Below, piece by piece: positions 10,483-19,504 of a DNA stretch of 64,000 nucleotides. The notes beneath the pieces are model-generated. The model was not told the DNA's origin. It made no database searches and worked only from the letters and a program-made list of their open reading frames with translations. Within the stretch, counting starts at the first letter, position 1. Every line of letters begins with the position of its first letter. A program made the translations under genes and the position numbers. Source of the stretch: Pseudomonas svalbardensis. Its GTDB lineage: Bacteria; Pseudomonadota; Gammaproteobacteria; Pseudomonadales; Pseudomonadaceae. The stretch covers positions 4,661,501 through 4,725,500 of the forward strand of contig NZ_CP125619.1 in assembly GCF_030053115.1 (NCBI RefSeq), read 5' to 3'.

Positions 10483-10617
10483 ACGCCCGTCCTTGAGAGT
10501 CCCCTCTTAGGCATAGCCGGCTAATCGCACAGGCATCGTTATTAATTGTCACAAAGTCTGAATGGGCGGTTCATAGAATCCAGACATACTTGCCGCCTTA
10601 ACCGACCGAGAAGCCTT

Positions 10618-11136
10618 ATGCCCCGGCGCTTATTCAAACGTTACATGCCAGACCCGATCATCATCAGGGAACACAAGTCGTTACGCTTTCTCGGCACCCT
10701 GCTGCATGACCCGAACCTCTGGCACCTCAACCGCCATTCCGTCGCACGGGCCATGGCTGTGGGTCTGTTCGCGGCGTTCCTGCCAATTCCATTGCAGATG
10801 CTGCTCGCCGCCATTCTCGCCATCATGGTGCGCGGCAACATGCCGATTGCGGTCAGCCTGGTCTGGCTGACCAACCCGATCACCATGCCGGCGGTGTTCT
10901 TCTGCACTTACCAGACGGGGGCCTGGCTGATGGACGTTCCCACCCGCCATTTGCCGGACGAGCTGACCTGGGAATGGATCAGCGGCGAACTCTCGACTCT
11001 TTGGCAGCCGTTTTTACTCGGCTCGGTGGTGACGGGACTGGTGCTCGGCGCGCTCGCCTATTGCCTGACCATGATGTACTGGCGCTGGTGGGTGGGGCGG
11101 CAGTGGCGGCGGCGCAAGAAAAAGCGAATGCAGTAA
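10618..11136 (+). CDS. DUF2062 domain-containing inner membrane protein
   Basis: 172 residues, divergent from comEC. The DUF2062 signature is seen in AVGLFAAFLPIPLQMLLAA and WLTNPITMPAVFF, with two to three membrane helices and a strongly basic C-terminal tail (RRRKKKRMQ) that should be cytoplasmic. The ATG at 10618 is chosen as it starts the conserved MPRRLFKRYMPD block; the open frame upstream is not conserved-looking. Function is not established. Confidence 0.9.
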   Translation: MPRRLFKRYMPDPIIIREHKSLRFLGTLLHDPNLWHLNRHSVARAMAVGLFAAFLPIPLQMLLAAILAIMVRGNMPIAVSLVWLTNPITMPAVFFCTYQTGAWLMDVPTRHLPDELTWEWISGELSTLWQPFLLGSVVTGLVLGALAYCLTMMYWRWWVGRQWRRRKKKRMQ

Positions 11137-11142
11137 ACGCAA

Positions 11143-11176
11143 AACGGCCTCCACAGTGGGAGGCCGTTGTTTTTTG
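11143..11176 (+). terminator. Rho-independent terminator after the DUF2062 gene
   Basis: Stem AACGGCCTCC/GGAGGCCGTT with a short loop, followed by a T-rich tract (GTTTTTT), seven bases after the stop codon. Confidence 0.9.
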
Positions 11177-11196
11177 TGGTGTCTGGACTGACGCCA

Positions 11197-11252
11197 TCGC
11201 GAGCAGGCTCGCTCCCACAGGGGATCCAGTGTGGGAGCGAGCCTGCTCGCGA
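11197..11252. repeat. REP-type inverted pair (GTGGGAGCGAGC class)
   Basis: Two 22-base arms (TCGCGAGCAGGCTCGCTCCC... and its reverse complement) face each other over a 12-base spacer. The same arm recurs near 30561, 34568 and, in a variant, 59121. Confidence 0.92.
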
Positions 11253-11274
11253 AGAAGGCGATGCGGTCGTCCTT

Positions 11275-12054
11275 TTAGGTACGCATCCCGCGTCCACTGA
11301 CCTGCAGCCGTGCGCAACCGATGTACAACACCACGGTCGCCACCAGCATGAAGGTGATCGCCACGCTGATCCTAATGTCCGAAACGCCAAGAATGCCGTA
11401 ACGGAAGGCGTTGACCATGTGCAGCACCGGGTTGGCCAGGGACACGGTCTGCCAGAACGGTGGCAGCAAGGAGATCGAGTAGAACACCCCGCCCAGGTAG
11501 GTCAGCGGTGTCAGCACAAACGTCGGGATGATCGAGATGTCATCGAAGTTGCGCGCAAACACGGCGTTGATGAAGCCCAGCAGCGAGAAAATCGTCGCCG
11601 TCAGCACCACCACCAGAATGGTCACGCCCAGGTGATGCACCTGCAAGTCGGTGAAGAACAGCGACAGCAGGGTCACGATGAGCCCGACCATCAAGCCGCG
11701 CAGCACGCCGCCCAGGGTGTAGCCGATCAGAATCGTATGCGGCGACACGGGCGACACCATCAATTCTTCGATGGAACGCTGGAACTTGCTGCCGAAGAAA
11801 CTCGAGACCACGTTGCCGTAGGAGTTGGTGATCACCGACATCATGATCAGCCCCGGCACGATGTACTCCATGTAGGTGAAGCCACCCATGTCACCGATCT
11901 GCCGGCCGATCAGATTGCCGAAGATCACGAAGTACAGAACCATGGTGATGGCCGGCGGCAGCAGCGTCTGCGGCCAGATCCGGGTAAAGCGTTTGACCTC
12001 TCGGTAAACGATGGTGTTGAGGGCAACGAGGTTGGGTTGCAGCTCGGAACTCAT
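11275..12054 (-). CDS. ABC-2 type transporter permease (YadH-like)
   Basis: 259 residues with six hydrophobic segments and the ABC-2 family NPVLHMVNAFRYG motif near residue 220. It overlaps the ATP-binding gene by four bases, so both make one exporter. The pair resembles E. coli YadG/YadH, of unknown substrate. Confidence 0.93.
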   Translation of the reverse strand: MSSELQPNLVALNTIVYREVKRFTRIWPQTLLPPAITMVLYFVIFGNLIGRQIGDMGGFTYMEYIVPGLIMMSVITNSYGNVVSSFFGSKFQRSIEELMVSPVSPHTILIGYTLGGVLRGLMVGLIVTLLSLFFTDLQVHHLGVTILVVVLTATIFSLLGFINAVFARNFDDISIIPTFVLTPLTYLGGVFYSISLLPPFWQTVSLANPVLHMVNAFRYGILGVSDIRISVAITFMLVATVVLYIGCARLQVSGRGMRT

Positions 12055-12983
12055 ACCGCCACCTTCGACAGATTTTTCTCCACCAGGGACACGAACAACT
12101 CCTCGAGGCGATTGGTTTTGTTACGCAGGCTCAACACTTCGATGTTCTGCTGCGCCAATTGGGTGAACAGCGCGGTGATGCCCATGGCCTTGTCGACCTG
12201 AACTTCAAGGGTGTGGCTGTCGAGCAGCTTGGTCGGGTAACCGAGCAACTGCGGCGCGGTTTGCAAAGTGTTTTTGAGGTCGAGCAGGAACGTTTCCACA
12301 TGCAGTTGGCCGAGCAACTGTTTCATGCTGGTGTTCTCGACGATGGTGCCGTGGTCGATGATGCCGATGTTGCGGCACAACTGCTCAGCCTCTTCCAGGT
12401 AGTGGGTGGTGAGGATGATGGTGATGCCTTTCTTGTTCAGCTCGGTGAGGAACGTCCACATCGAGCGACGCAGTTCGATGTCCACACCCGCCGTCGGTTC
12501 GTCGAGGATCAGCAAGCGCGGTTCGTGAACCAGCGCACGGGCGATCATCAGTCGACGCTTCATGCCGCCAGACAGTGAACGCGACGGCGTATCGCGCTTG
12601 TCCCACAGGCCCAGTTGGGTCAGGTACTGCTCGGCGCGTTCCTTGGCGATTTTCGGCGGGATGCCGTAATAACCGGCCTGGGTCACGACGATATCGAAGG
12701 TTTTTTCGAACTGGTTGAAGTTGAATTCCTGAGGTACTACGCCGATGGAGCGCTTGAGCTGCGCAGGATTCTTGTCCAGGTCGTGACCGAAGATATTCAC
12801 CGTCCCGCTGGTCTTGTTCACCAGGGTCGAGAGGATGCCGATGGTGGTGGATTTTCCGGCGCCGTTAGGGCCGAGCAATGCGAAAAAGTCACCTTCGGCG
12901 ACGTCCAGATCGATACCACTCAGGGCCTGGAAACCGTTGCCGTAGGTTTTGGTTAGCTGCCGGATGGACAGAGCGGAACTCAT
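12051..12983 (-). CDS. ABC transporter ATP-binding protein (YadG-like)
   Basis: 310 residues from the ATG that begins MSSALSIRQLTKTYG; the open frame extends 35 codons upstream but without family similarity. Walker A GPNGAGKST, signature LSGGMKRR, Walker B LLILDEPTAG and the switch histidine (TTHYLEEAE) are intact. The C-terminal third has the DUF4162-like tail of multidrug-type ABC-2 ATPases. It precedes its permease with a four-base overlap. Confidence 0.95.
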   Translation of the reverse strand: MSSALSIRQLTKTYGNGFQALSGIDLDVAEGDFFALLGPNGAGKSTTIGILSTLVNKTSGTVNIFGHDLDKNPAQLKRSIGVVPQEFNFNQFEKTFDIVVTQAGYYGIPPKIAKERAEQYLTQLGLWDKRDTPSRSLSGGMKRRLMIARALVHEPRLLILDEPTAGVDIELRRSMWTFLTELNKKGITIILTTHYLEEAEQLCRNIGIIDHGTIVENTSMKQLLGQLHVETFLLDLKNTLQTAPQLLGYPTKLLDSHTLEVQVDKAMGITALFTQLAQQNIEVLSLRNKTNRLEELFVSLVEKNLSKVAV

Positions 12984-13116
12984 ATCGGATTTACGCACCA
13001 AGAAGGGAAGAAAGGGACAAATAAGGGCGGGCGGCGACTGATACAACCGCGGCGCACGAGCGCAATGGTGCTTGTCGCCGCCACACAAGTACAGTCAAGT
13101 GTGTCGATAGTGAGTA

Positions 13117-13740
13117 TTAAGTCAACGCGGTCATAACGGCTTTCTGATACGCCGGACGCTGTTTCAGCCGTGCATACCAGGCTTGCAAATGAGGCTGCGG
13201 CGCGCGCTCGATCGGCATCTCGAACCAGGCATAAATGAAACTGCCCAGAGAAATGTCGCCCATGCCAATCTCATCGCCGGACAGGTATGGTTGGGTCGCC
13301 AGCGCCTGATCAGCCATCGACAGCAGGCCATCGCACTCCTTGATCGCGGCGTTGATTGCGGGCCAGTCCTGTTGACTTTCCGATGTACGTAACACGCCCC
13401 AGAACACCGTGCGGAACGGGCCGGCAAAACTTGAAGTGGTCCAGTCCATCCACTTGTCGGCCGAAGCCCGGGCCTGCAGATCCTCTGGATACCAGGCCGT
13501 GCCGTTGGCGTGGCGAGCCATCAGGTAACGCACGATGGCGTTGGATTCCCACAGCACGAAACCCTCGTCTTCAATCACCGGCACGCGACCATTGGGGTTC
13601 ATCGCGCGATACTGCGGCGTATCGACTACACCAAAGGCGCCGCCCGCATCGATGGCTTCATAGGCCAGGCCCAGCTCCTCGGCGGCCCACAACGGCTTTC
13701 TGACATTCGACGAGTTTTTCCGACCCCAGATCTTCAGCAT
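13117..13740 (-). CDS. Glutathione S-transferase family protein
   Basis: 207 residues with an N-terminal thioredoxin-like domain (MLKIWGRKNSSNVRKP; the serine pair at residues 10-11 is the likely glutathione-activating site; NGRVPVIED and the ESNAIVRYL glutathione-binding loop) and an all-helical C-terminal domain. Substrate unknown. It lies upstream of the ABC pair on the same strand with a 133-base gap, so co-transcription is possible but not shown. Confidence 0.92.
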   Translation of the reverse strand: MLKIWGRKNSSNVRKPLWAAEELGLAYEAIDAGGAFGVVDTPQYRAMNPNGRVPVIEDEGFVLWESNAIVRYLMARHANGTAWYPEDLQARASADKWMDWTTSSFAGPFRTVFWGVLRTSESQQDWPAINAAIKECDGLLSMADQALATQPYLSGDEIGMGDISLGSFIYAWFEMPIERAPQPHLQAWYARLKQRPAYQKAVMTALT

Positions 13741-13783
13741 GACCGCCTCTTTATGGATGAATGCGCAGGCAGCATACGCCGGA

Positions 13784-14443
13784 TCAGGCGCGACTCAAAT
13801 CGCTCTGCATGTCACCCAGCAGCGCGGGCAGTGTGTCGCTGAACAGATGCGGATAGCACTTCTCGAGGTGCTCGAAAAAGAACGATTCAGGCACGTCGGT
13901 GAACTGGCCGTGGTCGATCAGGTATTCCATCAATTGCTCGCCGTCGCGATTGAACGGATGGAAAACGCTGTCGTTGATGCCGTCGAATTCAAGTGGTGCG
14001 ACATTGAACAGTTCGCACAAGCCTTGGTTGAACGCTGGCGTGGCTTTTACCCAGCGGCCGTTCAGATACAGCTCCGTATAGCCGTGCATGGCGAACACAT
14101 CGCTCTTGAGCAACTCGAGCAACCGCGGCGTCGATAAATGATTGCGCACGTCCGCCAGGCCGATACGCGCAGGGATCGCGCAATGTCGGGCGCACCCGGC
14201 CAGCAGCGTGGCTTTGGGCACGCAATAACTCTCCCCCGCTGCCAACGCATAACTGCCGCGCAAGGTATCCGGGACGCGACTGAAGGTGTAAGGGTTGTAA
14301 CGCACGGCTTCGCGCACGGCGTAATAGAGATTGATCGCCTGCTCTAGAGGATCGCGACGGCTGCCGCGATGTTTTTCGGCGAACTCCACCACCGACGGGT
14401 GGTCACTATCGATGAAGCGGCCGGGACTCAGATACTCGTGCAT
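13784..14443 (-). CDS. Transglutaminase-like domain protein
   Basis: 219 residues from MHEYLSPGRFIDSDHP, which has AGGAG upstream; a further in-frame extension of 55 codons is not family-like. The papain-like core shows the nucleophile cysteine in GESYCVPKATLLAG and the histidine in FAMHGYTELYLNGRW; the acidic third residue of the triad is not obvious after WVKATPAFN. Probably a cytoplasmic peptidase or amidotransferase-like protein. Divergent from fadE. Confidence 0.88.
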   Translation of the reverse strand: MHEYLSPGRFIDSDHPSVVEFAEKHRGSRRDPLEQAINLYYAVREAVRYNPYTFSRVPDTLRGSYALAAGESYCVPKATLLAGCARHCAIPARIGLADVRNHLSTPRLLELLKSDVFAMHGYTELYLNGRWVKATPAFNQGLCELFNVAPLEFDGINDSVFHPFNRDGEQLMEYLIDHGQFTDVPESFFFEHLEKCYPHLFSDTLPALLGDMQSDLSRA

Positions 14444-14692
14444 GAGAACAATCTCCTGGGGAAGCCACGAGTCTAGCGACACGTTCAGCACAGAGATAAC
14501 GACGTTTCGGCCAAACATGGACGCTTTGCCGCCCGCCCAACGAACGATTTCCCTGGCCTGTTGCCCACCGGACCTACAAAACTCATCCATGGTTTCCCAC
14601 GAATTCAATCACATCGCTCTGACCACCCTGTTTTGCGGATGCCGTCTAAGCTCTGAAAGTTGGTTTTGCCCTAGTTTCACGGAGGATTAAAT

Positions 14693-17140
14693 ATGCTGCT
14701 GTTGTGGATACTGGTTCTGGTTGTCGGGATTGCGTATTTAGCCCACCGTCGTATCGCCCCACTGCCCGCCCTGTGTGTCGTTGCCGTTTACGTGGTGGCG
14801 ATGGGCGCTTTCAGCCGCGCGCCCGGCTGGTTGCTGCTGGTTCTCTGGGTGTTGATCGCGGCTGTCGCAGCGCCCTTGTTGCTCCCCGACCTGCGCCGTA
14901 AGTATTTCAGTGCGCCGCTGTTCAGCTGGTTCCAGAAAACCCTGCCGCCGATGTCGGAAACCGAACGCGATGCGATCGATGCCGGCACCGTGTGGTGGGA
15001 CGGCGAACTGTTCAGCGGTCGCCCGGACTGGAACAAACTGCTGTCCTATCCAAAAGCACAGCTGAGCGAAGAGGAACAGGCCTTTATCGACGGCCCGACC
15101 GAAGAACTCTGCGCCATGGTCAGCGACTGGCAGATCGGTCAAACCATGGACCTGCCGGCCGAAGCCTGGACCCACATCAAGGAAAACGGCTTCTTCGCCC
15201 TGATCATTCCCAAGGAGTTCGGCGGCAAGGGTTTCTCCGCCTATGCCCACTCCCAGGTGGCGATGAAACTGGCAACCCGCAGCGGCGACCTCGCGTCCAC
15301 CGTGATGGTCCCCAACTCCCTCGGCCCCGCGGAATTGCTGCTGCATTACGGCACCGACGAACAACGCAACCATTACCTGCCACGACTGGCGCGTGGCGAT
15401 GACATCCCGTGTTTCGCATTGACCGGTCCACTGGCCGGCTCTGATGCCGGCGCCATGCCCGACACCGGGGTGATCTGCAAAGGTGAATGGGAAGGCAAGG
15501 AAACCCTCGGTCTGCGCTTGAACTGGGAAAAGCGTTACATCACGCTCGGCCCGGTCGCCACCCTCCTCGGCCTGGCCTTCAAGGCCTACGACCCGGATCA
15601 CTTGTTGGGCGACGAAGTCGATTTAGGCATCAGCCTCGCGCTGATCCCAACTGATACCGCCGGGGTTGAAATCGGCCGCCGCCATCTGCCGTTGGGCGCT
15701 GCATTCATGAACGGCCCGAACTCCGGCAAAGATGTCTTCGTACCGTTGGAGTTCCTCATCGGCGGCCAGGAAATGCTCGGCAAAGGCTGGATGATGCTGA
15801 TGAACTGCCTGTCGGTCGGGCGTTCGATTTCGTTGCCAGCGGTCGGCACCGGCGCCGCCAAGTTCACCAGTCTGGTGACCGGCCAGTACGCTCAGGTCCG
15901 TGAACAATTCAATGTTCCACTGTCGGCCTTCGAAGGTATTCAGGAAGCGATGGCCCGTATCGGCGGCAACGCCTGGATGATGGACGCCGCGCGGATGCTC
16001 ACCGCCAATGCAGTGGATTTGGGCGAGAAGCCATCGGTGCTGTCGGCGATTCTCAAGTACCACCTCACTGAACGCGGCCGCGAGTGCATCAGCCACGCCA
16101 TGGATGTTCATGGCGGCAAGGCAATCATCATGGGGCCGAACAACTACCTCGGTCGCAGCTGGAATGGCGCGCCGATTTTCATCACCGTGGAAGGCGCGAA
16201 CATTCTATCGCGCAACCTGATGATCTTCGGTCAGGGAGCAATTCGCTGCCATCCCTTCGTACTGAAAGAAATGGCCCTCGCCGGCCGTGAAGACAAGGAT
16301 CAGGCACTCATAGAATTCGACGGCTTGCTACTCAAACACATCGGTTTTGCCGTGAGCAATGCTGCCAGCACGCTGGTGCTGAACCTCGGCTTCGGTCACT
16401 TCGAACACGCTCCGGGAGACAAGCTCAGCCAGAGTTATTTCCGTGCGCTCAACCGTCAGGCTGCCGCGTTCGCCATGCTGGCTGACCTGAGCATGATGTT
16501 GCTGGGCGGCGAACTGAAACGACGCGAACGCCTGTCGGCGCGTCTGGGGGATGTACTCAGCAACATGTACCTCGCCTCCGCCGCACTCAAGCGTTACCAC
16601 GACCTCGATTCACCGGAGCACATGGCACCGCTGTTTACCTGGGCCATGGAAGAAAGCCTGGGTCAGTCGGAACGAGCGCTGGATGAACTGCTGAGCAACT
16701 TCCCGAACAAGGTGTTGGGTTGCCTGTTGCGGGTGATCGTGTTCCCGTTCGGGCGTCGTCACAAAGGGCCATCGGACAAACTCGGCGCCGAAGTGGCGGC
16801 GGTGATCGGTCGCGCCAAGGGCGATCCGACCCTGGAAGAGTTGCTCGGCGGTTGCTACCGGCCGCAATCCACTGATGACCCGGTCGGCGCCCTGCAACAT
16901 GCATGTAACCTGCTGAGTGCCGCGCAACCGCTGCGCAAAAAGCTTCATGTCGCGCTCAAAAGCGGCCAGGTCAAACCGGTCGCCGGGGAACACGTCATCG
17001 ATGCAGCGCTTGAGGCTGGCGTGTTGCAGCCCGGGGAAGCGCAGACCTTGCGTGACGCCGAAGCGGCGCGGCGCAAGGTGATTGATGTCGATGATTTCGA
17101 CAAAGAGGAGCTGGCGCTGGCAGACGGAAAGGTCCGCTGA
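14693..17140 (+). CDS. fadE: Acyl-CoA dehydrogenase FadE
   Basis: 815 residues, essentially the length of E. coli FadE (814). Two N-terminal hydrophobic helices (residues 1-20 and 24-65) anchor it to the inner membrane; the acyl-CoA dehydrogenase N-terminal, middle (CFALTGPLAGSDAG) and C-terminal FAD domains follow, then the DUF1974 tail specific to FadE. It catalyses the first oxidation of fatty acid beta-oxidation. A strong site CGGAGG lies seven bases before the ATG. It is followed by a terminator and then a PA2817-family gene. Confidence 0.96.
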   Translation: MLLLWILVLVVGIAYLAHRRIAPLPALCVVAVYVVAMGAFSRAPGWLLLVLWVLIAAVAAPLLLPDLRRKYFSAPLFSWFQKTLPPMSETERDAIDAGTVWWDGELFSGRPDWNKLLSYPKAQLSEEEQAFIDGPTEELCAMVSDWQIGQTMDLPAEAWTHIKENGFFALIIPKEFGGKGFSAYAHSQVAMKLATRSGDLASTVMVPNSLGPAELLLHYGTDEQRNHYLPRLARGDDIPCFALTGPLAGSDAGAMPDTGVICKGEWEGKETLGLRLNWEKRYITLGPVATLLGLAFKAYDPDHLLGDEVDLGISLALIPTDTAGVEIGRRHLPLGAAFMNGPNSGKDVFVPLEFLIGGQEMLGKGWMMLMNCLSVGRSISLPAVGTGAAKFTSLVTGQYAQVREQFNVPLSAFEGIQEAMARIGGNAWMMDAARMLTANAVDLGEKPSVLSAILKYHLTERGRECISHAMDVHGGKAIIMGPNNYLGRSWNGAPIFITVEGANILSRNLMIFGQGAIRCHPFVLKEMALAGREDKDQALIEFDGLLLKHIGFAVSNAASTLVLNLGFGHFEHAPGDKLSQSYFRALNRQAAAFAMLADLSMMLLGGELKRRERLSARLGDVLSNMYLASAALKRYHDLDSPEHMAPLFTWAMEESLGQSERALDELLSNFPNKVLGCLLRVIVFPFGRRHKGPSDKLGAEVAAVIGRAKGDPTLEELLGGCYRPQSTDDPVGALQHACNLLSAAQPLRKKLHVALKSGQVKPVAGEHVIDAALEAGVLQPGEAQTLRDAEAARRKVIDVDDFDKEELALADGKVR

Positions 17141-17164
17141 TCCATGTTGTACTCTCCACCATGT

Positions 17165-17205
17165 AAAAACGGGCGCAGGGGCTTTATACTCCCGCGCCCG
17201 TTTTG
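17165..17205 (+). terminator. Terminator between fadE and the PA2817-family gene
   Basis: AAAACGGGCGC pairs with GCGCCCGTTTT across a 17-base loop and ends in TTTT. It sits only about 20 bases before the next start codon, so it may attenuate rather than end transcription. Confidence 0.8.
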
Positions 17206-17223
17206 CTCTTGAGGACTTATCTC

Positions 17224-17631
17224 GTGTCCAATGTCGTTGCCGATCATCTTGTCTTGCTCGACCACCTGCGCAGCATCCTGGTCGCCGTAGGTGAGGCCGA
17301 ACAGGTTCCCGAAGAAAGCCATGCCTTGTTCCTGGAGCGCTTCGACGAACTGCGTGCGTTGCTGCCGGTCGACCCGATCGAAAGCCAATACCTGGGCCAG
17401 GACATTCTGTGCCAGGTGATCACCCGCTACCCGCAAATCGCTCACCTGGTCCCGCGCGACCTGCTGTGGTACTTCGCCGGTGACTGCCTGCATTACATGC
17501 CCGACGATGAAATCGACGTGTACCAGGCGCTGGAAGAACGTCGTTTCGAAGCCGAACAAAACGACGAACCGTTCGACTGGAACCAGGAAAAACAGCTGCT
17601 GGCGATGTCGAAAGACGACAGCAAACACTGA
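17224..17631 (+). CDS. PA2817 family conserved protein
   Basis: 135 residues from a GTG start (SNVVADHLVLLDHL) with GAGGAC seven bases upstream. It is soluble and acidic, with no signal peptide or catalytic motif that I can see. It matches a short pseudomonad-conserved family found next to fadE. Function unknown; the adjacency hints at a link to fatty acid use. Confidence 0.88.
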   Translation: MSNVVADHLVLLDHLRSILVAVGEAEQVPEESHALFLERFDELRALLPVDPIESQYLGQDILCQVITRYPQIAHLVPRDLLWYFAGDCLHYMPDDEIDVYQALEERRFEAEQNDEPFDWNQEKQLLAMSKDDSKH

Positions 17632-17648
17632 TCCCCGGTCAGAAATAC

Positions 17649-17688
17649 AAAAGGCCCGCATGGTTGAACATGCGGGCCTTTTTTTGAT
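17649..17688 (+). terminator. Terminator between convergent genes
   Basis: AAGGCCCGCA pairs with TGCGGGCCTT, followed by seven T. It separates the PA2817-family gene from the convergent LysR gene; the A-run on the other side is short, so it acts mainly on the plus strand. Confidence 0.9.
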
Positions 17689-17695
17689 CTTCGCT

Positions 17696-18694
17696 TCAGA
17701 GCAATCCATCACTCTCCGGCAACTCATACTCTACCGCGACCTTACCCGAGCCACTCAACTTGCCAGGCTTGCTCAGGGTCGGTTCCTTTTCCAGGCACTC
17801 CACCAGATAGTCGATCAGCACCCGTAACTTCGGTGGCAAATAACGGGTCGGCGAATGCAGCAGCCAGGCACCGCCGTGGTAAGACGCCAGAAAGGTCCAG
17901 TCCGGCAACACCTGCACGATCAGTCCCTGCTCCAGCGCATAACGTGCGGTGAAATACGGCAGGCTGCCAATCCCGATGTGCTGCAACACTGCGCCCAACC
18001 GCACGCCGGTGTGATTGGCCGCATAACGTCCGCGCACGCCAACGGTTACAGCCTTGGTGCCTTTCTTGAATTTCCAGCGTGCATCGCTCGGCGTTTCGCC
18101 CAGATAGATGCAGCTGTGGTTGAGCAAGTCGTGGGGATGGGTCGGTGTGCCGTGTTCGGCCAGGTATTGCGGCGTTGCACAGAGCATATGATCGATGGTC
18201 AGCAATTGCCGCCCGACCAGTCCAGCAGGTGGCCGATCTGTAATACGAATCGCCAGATCAACGTTGTCGTCGATCAAATCCACCTGGCGGTCCTCGAGCA
18301 ACAACTCCACGTCCACTTTGGGATAGCGACGCAAAAATTCCGGCATATGCGGATGAATCACGAAACGCCCCACCGCCTTCGGCACACTGACGCGCACCAG
18401 TCCTTCCGCTTCATGGGTGAACTGGCCGCTGATTTCCATCACCGATTTGGCTGCGCTGACCATCTCCTGGCAGCGCTTGAACACCTCTTCGCCACCGTCG
18501 CTCAAGCGCAACTTGCGCGTGGTTCTCTGCAGCAAACGGGTGGCAAGCGCCTTCTCCAAGCGCGAAATGCTGCGACTGACCGCCGAGGGTGAAGAACCCA
18601 ACTGTCGAGCAGCCTCGGAGAAGCTGCCAGTCTCGACAACCTTGACGAAGATCGCCATTTCACCGAGCAATGGCAGTGGAAGATTTATGCTCAC
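17696..18694 (-). CDS. LysR family transcriptional regulator
   Basis: 332 residues: winged helix-turn-helix at residues 10-70 (SFSEAARQLGSSPSAVSRSISRLEK region) followed by a periplasmic-binding-like effector domain of the PBP2_CrgA type. A 25-residue C-terminal extension (KPGKLSGSGKVAVEYE) goes beyond the usual family end. It is divergent from the alaX-like gene across 91 bases, the classic arrangement for a LysR regulator and its target, so it may control the tRNA-editing/oxygenase/exporter cluster. Confidence 0.92.
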   Translation of the reverse strand: MSINLPLPLLGEMAIFVKVVETGSFSEAARQLGSSPSAVSRSISRLEKALATRLLQRTTRKLRLSDGGEEVFKRCQEMVSAAKSVMEISGQFTHEAEGLVRVSVPKAVGRFVIHPHMPEFLRRYPKVDVELLLEDRQVDLIDDNVDLAIRITDRPPAGLVGRQLLTIDHMLCATPQYLAEHGTPTHPHDLLNHSCIYLGETPSDARWKFKKGTKAVTVGVRGRYAANHTGVRLGAVLQHIGIGSLPYFTARYALEQGLIVQVLPDWTFLASYHGGAWLLHSPTRYLPPKLRVLIDYLVECLEKEPTLSKPGKLSGSGKVAVEYELPESDGLL

Positions 18695-18724
18695 AGCGCA
18701 ACAGTCCTTTGATGTTTGAACGGA

Positions 18725-18767
18725 TTATCACGCAATTCCACGCTCCATATAATAAAAAATAGAATTG
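18725..18767 (+). promoter_or_regulatory. Divergent promoter region of LysR and alaX-like genes
   Basis: TTATCA and a perfect TATAAT (18748-18753) are 17 bases apart, reading towards the alaX-like gene. The -10 box is flanked by an inverted repeat CAATTC (18733-18738) / GAATTG (18762-18767), a plausible LysR-type operator placed over the promoter. The region is markedly A+T-rich compared with its surroundings. Confidence 0.5.
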
Positions 18768-18785
18768 TTAATAAGGGCATGGAAT

Positions 18786-19412
18786 ATGACGCTTCGCCTC
18801 TTTTTCCATAGTGATGACCTCAAGGCCAATGTGGAAGTCCTGGATTGCACGCCCCATGAGAACGAATTTGCCGTGGTGCTGCGCGCCACGTTGTTTCATC
18901 CCCAAGGCGGAGGACAGCCCTTTGACACCGGTTGGATCGGCGAAAGCCAGGTCCTGCGGGTTGTTCAGGATCCAGAGCGGATCATTCATTTCGTCGACCA
19001 TCCGGTAAAACCGGGCATGACTCAGATTCGGGTCGACGAACAACGCCGCCAGTTCAACTCACGCATGCATTCCGCCGGCCACCTGATCGGCCACTTCGTC
19101 CAGGCCATGGGCTGGATGCCGATCAAGGCTCATCACTGGCCGGGCGAAGGACGCGTGCAATTCAAACCGGCAGAGTCGGCAAAAGAGGTTGATGCCGAGA
19201 TGGTTCAGCACGGCATCGAGCAGTGGATCGCCCATGATTTTCCGCGCCTGACATCGATGCGTGAAGGCGCCCGGGAAATCGGTTTCGGTGAACTGCCCGC
19301 CTACGGCTGCGGCGGCACCCATGTACGCAGCCTGAAGGATTTGGGCACGGTCACGATCACTTCCCTTTCACTGAAGAAGGGAACGCTATCAGTCCACTAC
19401 AGCGTGGATTGA
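18786..19412 (+). CDS. AlaX-like alanyl-tRNA editing protein
   Basis: 208 residues from MTLRLFFHSDDL, with AAGGG upstream. It has the zinc-binding motifs of the threonyl/alanyl-tRNA editing (second additional) domain: HSAGHLIGH near residue 95 and CGGTHV near residue 178. AlaX proteins hydrolyse wrongly charged tRNA-Ala in trans (family knowledge); the glycine-rich N-terminal half (FHPQGGGQPFDTG) is also typical. It is followed by a predicted amino-acid-modifying oxygenase and an exporter, suggesting a protective role against a non-standard amino acid (inference). Confidence 0.85.
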   Translation: MTLRLFFHSDDLKANVEVLDCTPHENEFAVVLRATLFHPQGGGQPFDTGWIGESQVLRVVQDPERIIHFVDHPVKPGMTQIRVDEQRRQFNSRMHSAGHLIGHFVQAMGWMPIKAHHWPGEGRVQFKPAESAKEVDAEMVQHGIEQWIAHDFPRLTSMREGAREIGFGELPAYGCGGTHVRSLKDLGTVTITSLSLKKGTLSVHYSVD

Positions 19413-19454
19413 GCATTTGGGCGATACCGTTCCTGTCATCGCCTGACGCCGGGG

Positions 19455-19474
19455 GAACCTGCGGTCGCGGGTTC
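19455..19474 (+). other. Stem-loop ahead of the 2OG oxygenase gene
   Basis: GAACCTGC pairs with GCGGGTTC (one G-T pair) with a four-base loop, 30 bases before the oxygenase start. No strong T-run follows, so it is a weak terminator, an attenuator or an mRNA-stability element. Confidence 0.45.
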
Positions 19475-19504
19475 TGTTGACTATCTGATAGATGGACCTA
19501 AGAC

